From the NCBI GenBank assembly GCA_934511545.1, contig CAKSWM010000062.1, forward strand, positions 1 through 7,945: a stretch of DNA of 7,945 bases. The letters run 5' to 3'. Shown here one piece after another: positions 1 to 5,409 of this stretch; within the stretch, counting starts at the first letter, position 1; each line of letters starts with the position of its first letter. The notes beneath the pieces were generated by a model. The model was not told where the DNA came from and searched no databases. It saw only the letters and a list, made by a program, of their open reading frames with translations. The stretch is from an uncultured Oscillospiraceae bacterium. Its GTDB lineage: Bacteria; Bacillota; Clostridia; Oscillospirales; Oscillospiraceae. Made by a program: the position numbers and the translations under genes.

Positions 1-1077
1 ATGCTCCGCACCATCCCCATCATCTGCAAGAAGTGGGTCGAGGAGAACGGCTGGGATTCCGAGCTCTGGGCCAGCGATCCCTGCGGCTCCGGTCCCTACA
101 CCGCCGGTGAGTTCGTTTCCGGCTCCAAGGTATCCTGCGTGATCCGCGACGATTACTGGAACAAGGAATACCGCCAGACTCCCGTCAAGGAGTACGTCGT
201 TCACATGTACACCGAGGTTTCCACCATGTACATAGATCTCGAGATGGGCAAACTGGACATCGCGCTCGGCCTTGACTCTCAGGACTATGACCGCTGCATT
301 GCCGAAAAACCCGAGAACCTCGCGGTCGAAACCTACCACTCCGCGGTTCTGTGGCAGCTGGGCCTTGGCGGCGGCGACTGTGAAGCCCTTGCAGATCCCG
401 TTGTCCGCGAGGCCATAGCATACGCCGTTGACTGGAACGCAGTCGGCGAAGCCTGCTTCGGCTCCATGTACGCTCCCGCTTACGGCTGCGTATCCCCGAA
501 CAGCCCCTACTTCACCGAGGGCCTCGTTCCCGGCTACACCTTCGATCAGGATCACGCACGTCAGATCCTTGCCGACGCCGGCTATAAGGATGGCGATATC
601 GTCTTCAATAACGTCAACTTCGGCAAGCAGGCCAAGGTCGCCGAGGCCGTTCAGGCTTACCTCTCCCAGGTCGGCATCACCATGGAAGTTGAAACCTATG
701 AGTTCCTGACCACCCTCCAGAGCTGGATGGGCGTTGGCGAGCCTATCTGCGACACCGCCTTCAACGACCAGACCGACGCCACCGGCGAGCCCACCGACAA
801 CATGGGCCACTACTCCGCAAAGACCGAAGCCGCGTTCCCCTGCCTGATCTGCACTGACGAGACCTGGAACAATCTGTACTGGGATCTCCTGCACAGCAAG
901 AGCGACCGTCAGGCCAAGTGCGACGAAGTTGTCAAATACGTCTTTGATAACTATTGCTTCATCGCCGTTGCGCTCTGCTATGAGTCCTATGGCTACAACA
1001 CCAGCGTTATACGTGACGCCAACTTTGCAAACGCCGAGTACGGCCCGGATCTCTCTCTCTGCGACTTCGTATATTGA
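1..1077 (+). CDS. ABC transporter solute-binding protein, family 5 (oligo/dipeptide type), 5'-truncated
   Basis: Extracytoplasmic binding protein that would deliver peptides or a similar solute to an ABC importer. The 358 visible residues show the family 5 (SBP_bac_5, DppA/OppA-like) pattern: GSGPY at 29-33, then DDYW at 50-53, a GKLDIA stretch at 83-88 and DPVVREAIAYAVD at 132-144, which matches the family's 'RqAi.yAiDr' motif. Family members usually exceed 500 residues with a lipoprotein signal peptide, so roughly the first third is missing. The ATG at base 1 is therefore probably an internal Met, not the start. No signal peptide or permease gene is visible. Arginine is encoded only by CGC/CGT and glutamine only by CAG, unlike the hydrolase gene next door, which suggests high expression. 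It has 14 cysteines, many for an exported protein. The family is confident; the substrate is unknown. A hairpin terminator follows the stop by about 55 bases. Confidence 0.9.
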   Translation: MLRTIPIICKKWVEENGWDSELWASDPCGSGPYTAGEFVSGSKVSCVIRDDYWNKEYRQTPVKEYVVHMYTEVSTMYIDLEMGKLDIALGLDSQDYDRCIAEKPENLAVETYHSAVLWQLGLGGGDCEALADPVVREAIAYAVDWNAVGEACFGSMYAPAYGCVSPNSPYFTEGLVPGYTFDQDHARQILADAGYKDGDIVFNNVNFGKQAKVAEAVQAYLSQVGITMEVETYEFLTTLQSWMGVGEPICDTAFNDQTDATGEPTDNMGHYSAKTEAAFPCLICTDETWNNLYWDLLHSKSDRQAKCDEVVKYVFDNYCFIAVALCYESYGYNTSVIRDANFANAEYGPDLSLCDFVY

Positions 1078-1133
1078 TTTGTCAAGGGGCGATATATCCG
1101 ATATTTAAACAACTGAAGCCACTGGAAAAAATG

Positions 1134-1163
1134 ACTGCCGCCGGGTATTCCGGCGGCAGTTTT
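1134..1163 (+). terminator. Intrinsic terminator of the solute-binding protein gene
   Basis: A perfect 11-bp GC-rich stem (1134-1144 with 1150-1160) closes a 5-nt loop and runs into a short T tract (1160-1163). An A-rich stretch lies just upstream. The T tract is short but the stem is strong. It ends transcription of the upstream transporter gene and overlaps the -35 box of the next promoter by two bases. Confidence 0.85.
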
Positions 1164-1190
1164 GATATGTGTGCTGAACGGCGATATAAT
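1162..1190 (+). promoter_or_regulatory. Sigma-A-type promoter for the alpha/beta hydrolase
   Basis: TTGATA (1162-1167) and a perfect TATAAT (1185-1190) are separated by exactly 17 bp. Transcription would begin near 1197, giving a leader of about 28 nt with the ribosome binding site. The TTG that opens the longest hydrolase reading frame is the first three bases of this -35 box, so it cannot be the translation start when this promoter is used. Confidence 0.85.
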
Positions 1191-1207
1191 AGTCTTAAAT
1201 CGGAATC

Positions 1208-1215
1208 AGGAAGGA
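1208..1215 (+). promoter_or_regulatory. Ribosome binding site setting the hydrolase start
   Basis: AGGAAGGA lies 9 nt upstream of the ATG at 1225. It fixes the start there and excludes the in-frame TTG at 1162. Confidence 0.8.
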
Positions 1216-1224
1216 AAATCATCA

Positions 1225-2067
1225 ATGAAGAGAAGGGACAAACCGCTGGAGCTGTCTTCGGTGGCGTTTTTAAGTTATGACGAGGAAAACGCTCTTGAGC
1301 GGAACAGAGAGATGATCGCCCGAAGCAATCTCAAGGATGGAAAGCTGCCGGAGAATGTGTGTGTTGAGTGGGACAGCATCAGCGGCGTTCACGCCGCCCA
1401 TATGATAAGACATGGCTCCCCGGAGGGAAAGCTGATGCTCCACATCCACGGCGGAGGCTGGATAAGCGGTGTACCCTGCACGGGGCAGCGCGCTTTCGCG
1501 GAAATCGTGGACGAGACATGTGTTGACCTGTATTCCATCGATTACCGTCTTGCTCCCGAAAACCCATACCCCGCAGCTCTGGAGGATTGCATCTCCGCCT
1601 ATACCGGCCTGCTCGCAAAAGGATACAAGCCCAACAACATTGTCCTAATCGGCGAATCTGCTGGAGGGAATCTGTGCCTGGCTCTGGGATTGTATCTCAA
1701 GGACAACGGAATACCTCAGCCGGGCGGCATGGCGCTGATCTCCCCCGTCGGGCTGCTCCGGGAGCCTTTGCAGGGAGAGGCAGCAATGTATGTCGGAAAT
1801 GCCGACTGCAATGATCCATATATTTCTCCGCAGAACGGCGACTTCCGCGGTTTTCCCCCCGTGCTTCTGCAATTTGGTGGGAGTGAGTTTCTCAAGCGGG
1901 ACGGCGCGGAACTTACATACCGGTTGATGCGCGCAGGCGTGGACACTCTGGCTCATGCGTGGGAGTTTATGCCCCATGTGTTTGTGCTGATGCAGGACGA
2001 GATCCCGGAGGCCGGACCGGCCAAGCGCGAGATCACGGAGTTTGTAAAAAAGATATTGGAAGTATAA
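1225..2067 (+). CDS. Alpha/beta hydrolase, HSL-like (family IV) esterase
   Basis: Predicted cytoplasmic carboxylesterase of the hormone-sensitive-lipase (alpha/beta hydrolase fold-3) group, hydrolysing short acyl esters; the true substrate cannot be read from sequence. With the ATG at 1225 it has 280 residues, slightly short for the family. The oxyanion-hole motif HGGG is at 75-78, followed by YRLAPE at 107-112. The nucleophile elbow GESAGG is at 143-148 with Ser145. The family motif DPYISP is at 197-202, and GGSEFLKRD at 218-226 carries the catalytic acid position, here Glu221 (with Asp226 nearby) instead of the more usual Asp. His251 in MPHVF completes the triad. There is no signal peptide or membrane segment. 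It has its own promoter and terminator, so it is probably monocistronic. Its codon use is more relaxed than that of the upstream gene. Fold and class are confident, function is not. Confidence 0.9.
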   Translation: MKRRDKPLELSSVAFLSYDEENALERNREMIARSNLKDGKLPENVCVEWDSISGVHAAHMIRHGSPEGKLMLHIHGGGWISGVPCTGQRAFAEIVDETCVDLYSIDYRLAPENPYPAALEDCISAYTGLLAKGYKPNNIVLIGESAGGNLCLALGLYLKDNGIPQPGGMALISPVGLLREPLQGEAAMYVGNADCNDPYISPQNGDFRGFPPVLLQFGGSEFLKRDGAELTYRLMRAGVDTLAHAWEFMPHVFVLMQDEIPEAGPAKREITEFVKKILEV

Positions 2068-2096
2068 AAAGAAGTGCCCATACGGGCACTTCTTTT
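2067..2096. terminator. Bidirectional intrinsic terminator between convergent genes
   Basis: A perfect 13-bp stem (2067-2079 with 2084-2096) closes a 4-nt loop. The outer end is AAAA on one arm and TTTT on the other, so it works in both directions. The left arm starts on the last base of the hydrolase stop codon and the right arm ends on the first base of the minus-strand GTPase stop codon (2096-2098 on this strand). One hairpin therefore fills the whole gap and serves both genes. Confidence 0.93.
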
Positions 2097-4726
2097 CAGC
2101 CTTTCTGGTTTTTCAGATAATCCTGTATCGCCTTTTCGACAAGGCGCACCTCTTTTTCAAAGTTGGAGGCGGACACACGCAGCGCTCCGTGGCTCAGGAT
2201 AATTATCTGCTCAAGTCCGTCAGATGTAGCAACGCGCACATGATGCTTTTTTCCGAGCTCGCTGGTCACCTTTTCAATATACATATCCGCCGTCTCGGCC
2301 TCTTTGGTATAAACGATCGAGAAATCGCCGAACCGCTCTATTGAACCGTGGTTTCCCTTGACTTTATAGGCGTCGAAAACGAGGATAACGGGACAACGGC
2401 GGAAGCCCTGATAATTGCGCAGAATGTCTGTCAGCCTTGTCCGCGCAAGGTCCAGACTCTTTTCGGCCAGCTTCCTGAGCTCGTCCCACGCGAAGATTAT
2501 GTTATAGCCATCGACGAGCACGAACTCCGGACCGCTTATGCGCTGCGCGCCCTTATAGGGCTTGTGCTCACCCGGCTCCTTACGCGGCGTGCGCATCGCT
2601 CCGATGCGGTCGCGCCTGATCGGGCCATAGGTTCGCTCAAAAATGCTCATAAGCTCCTTGTCCGTTGCGACCATCTCGCAGTAACGCTTCGCCATCTCGC
2701 TCACCGGTTCCTCTTCCTCCGGCGGGCTGATGACGCTGGGCAGGTGCATGTATTCCGTCACATCGCTCCATTTTATGTTCACGCCCGCTCCGTGAGAGCA
2801 GAAAACGCTGTCCGGAGTATTTTCAAGGTCACTCTCCGGGTCATAGCCGATGGCGTCAACGACGGCGTCCTGATCCCGGCAGGGCTCATAGCCCTTCAGC
2901 GAGAGAGAAAACCGACCAAGTCCGCGGGTATACGCCACGACCTCCTGCGGGTAATCCTGCATTGCGGCAACGGGTCCGGAGCCTGTCAGGACAGAATAGC
3001 CCCGATTTGTCTCTGATACAGAGAACTCAGCCCCCATTCGCTGGAAATCGCTCATCGCACGTCCGACGTTTGCCTGCGGCAGCTCAAGGCGGAAATCGTA
3101 CCACGGCTCTAAAAGCACGCTCTCCGCCTGCATAAGACCCTGACGCACGGCGCGATAGGTCGCCTGGCGAAAATCGCCGCCCTCGGTGTGTTTGAGATGC
3201 GCGCGTCCGGACACCAGCGTTATCGTCATATCGGTGATCGGCGAGCCCGTCAGCACGCCGAGATGCTGCTTTTCGAGCAGATGTGTCATGATGAGCCGCT
3301 GCCAGTTCCGGTCAAGCTCATCCTCCGGACAGGCGGAACTTATATGCAGTCCGCTGCCGCGCTCTGCCGGTTCCATCAAAAGATGTACCTCCGCGTAATG
3401 GCGCAGCGGCTCATAATGGCCGACGCCCTCTACGGGTCCGGCTATCGTCTCACGGTAGAGGATGCTTCCCTGACTGAAGGAAACGTCAAGTTCAAAACGT
3501 TCCAGCAGGGTATCATGCAGTATTTCAAGCTGGACCGGACCCATAAGCTGAACGCGGATCTCCTGATGCTGCCCGTTCCAGTCCACATGCAGTTCCGGCT
3601 CCTCTTCCTCGAGCTGGCGGAACTGTGACAGCGCCTTGTGAACGTCGCATCCATCTGGAAGGATCACGCTGTAAGTCAGAACAGGCTCCAGCGAAGGTGA
3701 CGGCGAATGCGCTTCGGCCCCGAGTCCAAGCCCCGGCGAGGTCCGGGAAAGGCCGACCGCGGCAACGATCTCGCCGCAGACAGCGCTGTCCACGGTTTTG
3801 AATTTCGCCCCGGAATATACTCGGAGCTGAGTCACCTTCTCCTCCCACCCCGGACCGGAGAGCGTGTCGCGCACGTGCAGAACACCGCCTGTCACCTTAA
3901 GGTGCGTAAGGCGCGTGCCCTGTTCGTCGCGCGAAACCTTGAAAACCTTGGCGGAAAAGCTAGCTTTTTCCGGTGCGGCGGGGGCAAAGCGTTCCAGCCC
4001 GCGCAAAAATTCTTCCACTCCCTCGAGCTTCAGCGCACTGCCAAACCAGCAGGGGAATATCCTGGCACGAGATATCGCATCTGCCATTGCGCTGTTTGAG
4101 ATAACTCCGCTCTCCAGATATTCGTCCAGCAGGGCCTCGTCGCAAAGCGCAAGGGATTCATAATCGGGCGACTCCATATCGGCAAAGCCGTCGCCAAGCT
4201 CGCGGCGGAGCTTTTCAAGGATGGTCTCCTTCTCCGCGCCGGGAAGGTCCATCTTATTAATAAATATAAATGTCGGAATGCCGCGCTGCCGCAGCAGTTT
4301 CCAGACGGTGAGCGTATGGCTCTGCACTCCGGCGGGGCCGCTGACAACGAGTATGGCGCAGTCCAGGACGTCCAGTGTGCGTTCCATCTCCGCGGAAAAA
4401 TCGACGTGTCCGGGCGTGTCGAGCAGCGTTGCCTCCGTTTCGGACAGAGAAAGTATCGCCTGCTTGGAAAAAATCGTTATACCGCGCTGCCGCTCAAGGG
4501 CAAAGGTGTCCAGAAAGGCGCTGCCATGGTCAACGCGTCCCAGCTTTCTTATGCTGCCGGAGCAAAAGAGCATGGCCTCGGACAGCGTTGTTTTGCCCGC
4601 GTCAACATGAGCCAGCAGACCGACGCATATATGTTTTTTTGCCCTTTCGGGCGCCTGTTCACACAGGAAAACTCCCCCTCCTGTGTTCTTATAATACCAC
4701 AGAAGGAGGTGATAGTCGATATACAC
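2096..4726 (-). CDS. TetM/EF-G-like ribosomal GTPase fused to a YacP/Rae1-type NYN (PIN) ribonuclease domain
   Basis: A two-part ribosome-directed protein. In the 876-residue frame the GTPase motifs are AHVDAGKT (39-46), RGIT (81-84), DTPGH (103-107), NKMD (157-160) and GSALK (229-233). Domains II-V follow to about residue 616, ending with the EF-G C-terminal-like fold after LLEPWYDF (538-545). An acidic, then basic linker (about 617-733) leads to a NYN/PIN domain (about 734-870). Its putative metal-binding acids are Asp739 in LVDGYN, Asp785 in FDAYKVKG, ETAD at 811-814 and Asp836 in ATSD. These closely match B. subtilis YacP/Rae1, an endonuclease that cuts mRNA in the ribosomal A site. TetM is about 640 residues, so the tail is extra. 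TetM's drug-displacing Pro-Val loop aligns here with Lys512-His513, which argues against simple tetracycline protection. The start is unsettled: GTG 4726 lacks a good ribosome binding site and lies upstream of a candidate promoter. CTG 4666, or GTG 4662 with a -1 shift at an A7 run, follow the AGGAGG at 4682-4677. Cotranscription with the upstream acetyltransferase (14-nt gap) is likely. Domain calls are firm; function is inferred. Confidence 0.9.
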   Translation of the reverse strand: MYIDYHLLLWYYKNTGGGVFLCEQAPERAKKHICVGLLAHVDAGKTTLSEAMLFCSGSIRKLGRVDHGSAFLDTFALERQRGITIFSKQAILSLSETEATLLDTPGHVDFSAEMERTLDVLDCAILVVSGPAGVQSHTLTVWKLLRQRGIPTFIFINKMDLPGAEKETILEKLRRELGDGFADMESPDYESLALCDEALLDEYLESGVISNSAMADAISRARIFPCWFGSALKLEGVEEFLRGLERFAPAAPEKASFSAKVFKVSRDEQGTRLTHLKVTGGVLHVRDTLSGPGWEEKVTQLRVYSGAKFKTVDSAVCGEIVAAVGLSRTSPGLGLGAEAHSPSPSLEPVLTYSVILPDGCDVHKALSQFRQLEEEEPELHVDWNGQHQEIRVQLMGPVQLEILHDTLLERFELDVSFSQGSILYRETIAGPVEGVGHYEPLRHYAEVHLLMEPAERGSGLHISSACPEDELDRNWQRLIMTHLLEKQHLGVLTGSPITDMTITLVSGRAHLKHTEGGDFRQATYRAVRQGLMQAESVLLEPWYDFRLELPQANVGRAMSDFQRMGAEFSVSETNRGYSVLTGSGPVAAMQDYPQEVVAYTRGLGRFSLSLKGYEPCRDQDAVVDAIGYDPESDLENTPDSVFCSHGAGVNIKWSDVTEYMHLPSVISPPEEEEPVSEMAKRYCEMVATDKELMSIFERTYGPIRRDRIGAMRTPRKEPGEHKPYKGAQRISGPEFVLVDGYNIIFAWDELRKLAEKSLDLARTRLTDILRNYQGFRRCPVILVFDAYKVKGNHGSIERFGDFSIVYTKEAETADMYIEKVTSELGKKHHVRVATSDGLEQIIILSHGALRVSASNFEKEVRLVEKAIQDYLKNQKG
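4633..4639 (-). other. Candidate slippery heptamer A-AAA-AAC near the GTPase N terminus
   Basis: The plus strand has seven T (4634-4640), read as A7 on the coding strand. A reading frame starting at GTG 4662-4660, downstream of the strong AGGAGGGGG, reads this run as CAA AAA AAC. A -1 slip there continues with CAT and enters the GTPase frame just before its P-loop, giving an N terminus beginning MNRRPKGQK followed by K or N and then HICVG. Without a slip this frame stops after about 37 codons. A one-base homopolymer error in the assembly would give the same picture. Confidence 0.35.
4674..4709 (-). promoter_or_regulatory. Leader inverted repeat that can sequester the GTPase Shine-Dalgarno
   Basis: In minus-strand RNA, bases 4709-4698 pair with 4685-4674 over 12 consecutive positions (10 Watson-Crick, 2 G-U) around a 12-nt loop. 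The 3' arm contains the AGGAGGGGG ribosome binding site and the 5' arm contains CCTCCTT, an anti-Shine-Dalgarno sequence. Transcripts arriving from the acetyltransferase gene could fold and hide the site. Transcripts from the nearby promoter (about 4684 onward) would lack the 5' arm and keep it open. The structure is read from sequence; the regulation is inferred. Confidence 0.55.
4691..4719 (-). promoter_or_regulatory. Candidate promoter for the GTPase-nuclease gene
   Basis: On the minus strand, TCGACT (4719-4714, 4 of 6 to consensus) and TATTAT (4696-4691, 5 of 6) are 17 bp apart. The -10 box lies in the loop of the inverted repeat. Transcription would start near 4684, downstream of the GTG at 4726, so this promoter would require a later translation start. 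Confidence 0.45.
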
Positions 4727-4740
4727 GGCCGTTTTTTCTC

Positions 4741-5232
4741 TCAGACGATCAGGCTGAAATTATCTATGCCGAGCCTCCGGCCAAATTTGACGCCGACCTC
4801 GGGGATGGTCCCGCAGAAGGTGAAGCCGAATTTTCCGTGCAGCTTTACGCTGGCCTCGTTTCCGCTGGTGATGACGGAAACGACGTTGTGCGTGCGCCCG
4901 TCCTCGCGCGCCATGCGCAAAATCTCCGCCATAAGCTCCGTCGCGACGCCCATGCGCCGGAAGTCCGGAGAGACATATATCGACAGTTCGACCGTCGATG
5001 TATACGCCTCTTTGTCGCGATAGGCCGAAAGTGTGGCGTAACCCGCGACGCGGCCGCCGATATCCGCCACGATAAGCGGGTGGTTATCCGTGTTATGGGC
5101 ATAGAACCAGCCGCGCCACTCTTCGAGCGTCTTTTCGTGCAGGTCGAAAGTCGCCACTCCGGTCCTGACCTCATAGTTGTATATCTCGAGCAGCTGCTCA
5201 AGGTCGCCGGTCATTCCTTCTCTGATTATCAT
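4741..5232 (-). CDS. GNAT N-acetyltransferase, phosphinothricin/methionine-analogue acetyltransferase-like
   Basis: Cytoplasmic acetyl-CoA-dependent N-acetyltransferase of 163 residues, the usual length for the Pat/MddA (YncA/MnaT) subgroup. Members of this subgroup acetylate phosphinothricin, methionine sulfoximine or sulfone, or related amines. Visible subgroup signatures are IYNYEV at 17-22 with ATFD at 27-30, HPLIVADIGGRVAGYA at 51-66, TVELSIYV at 80-87 with Glu82 as a candidate catalytic base, the acetyl-CoA pyrophosphate loop RRMGVA at 92-97, Asn125 in GNEAS, and LHGKFGF at 131-137 ahead of a GVKFGRR tail. The ATG at 5232 is supported by AGGAGG 7 nt upstream (5245-5240). It is the first gene of a minus-strand pair, and its stop lies 14 nt before the first possible start of the GTPase-nuclease gene, with no terminator between them. 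The subfamily is fairly secure; the real substrate is not known. Confidence 0.9.
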   Translation of the reverse strand: MIIREGMTGDLEQLLEIYNYEVRTGVATFDLHEKTLEEWRGWFYAHNTDNHPLIVADIGGRVAGYATLSAYRDKEAYTSTVELSIYVSPDFRRMGVATELMAEILRMAREDGRTHNVVSVITSGNEASVKLHGKFGFTFCGTIPEVGVKFGRRLGIDNFSLIV

Positions 5233-5256
5233 GGCTGCGCCTCCTTATTACGGCCC

Positions 5257-5265
5257 AGTTTAGCA
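5257..5265 (-). promoter_or_regulatory. Weak candidate extended -10 for the acetyltransferase gene
   Basis: TGCTAAACT (minus strand 5265-5257) resembles an extended -10 element and would start transcription near 5250, leaving a leader of about 18 nt that includes the AGGAGG. The possible -35 (TGGACT, 18 bp upstream) is poor. No better minus-strand promoter was seen in the 5246-5409 divergent gap. Confidence 0.3.
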
Positions 5266-5346
5266 CGACGGACGCCGCAAGTCCACCGCCGAAAGGCGCT
5301 TCTGCAAATTATTTTGCCCTGTTTCAAAGTTTTTTTGCAAAAGGTA

Positions 5347-5377
5347 TTGACCTTCCACCCGCTGGAACGAATATAAT
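5347..5377 (+). promoter_or_regulatory. MerR-type promoter with operator dyad, ABC exporter operon
   Basis: TTGACC (5347-5352) and a perfect TATAAT (5372-5377) are separated by 19 bp, longer than the optimal 17. The spacer contains the dyad TTCCA-N5-TGGAA (5353-5357 and 5363-5367). An over-long 19-bp spacer holding a dyad is the hallmark of promoters activated by MerR-family regulators, which twist the DNA to realign the boxes. From memory, the layout resembles the CueR-controlled copA promoter of E. coli. No MerR-family gene lies in the window, so the regulator would be encoded elsewhere. Confidence 0.65.
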
Positions 5378-5409
5378 AACGGCATCAAAGGAAAAGCAGG
5401 AGGAAGAAA

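Noticed and set aside
1162..1224. TTG at 1162 as the hydrolase start
   Set aside because: It is inside the -35 box and upstream of the predicted transcription start; ATG 1225 has a proper ribosome binding site.
2348..3016. A 222-codon plus-strand frame inside the GTPase gene
   Set aside because: Shadow frame created by GC-rich codon structure; no recognisable motif and no ribosome binding site was identified.
4641..4652. GCCC-TTTC-GGGC hairpin next to the T7 run as a terminator
   Set aside because: On the plus strand the T run precedes the hairpin, and on the minus strand it is followed by A, not T; it also lies within the coding start region.
2096..4726. Calling this gene a tetracycline resistance gene (tetM/tetO/tetW)
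   Set aside because: The TetM Pro-Val contact loop is replaced, the protein is over 200 residues longer with a nuclease domain, and no mobile-element context is present.
4316..5376. Long plus-strand open frames opposite the GTPase and acetyltransferase genes, including one following an AAGGAGGTGAT
   Set aside because: They are antisense to genes with clear protein motifs, show no recognisable family pattern, and no good start codon follows that ribosome-binding-like sequence.
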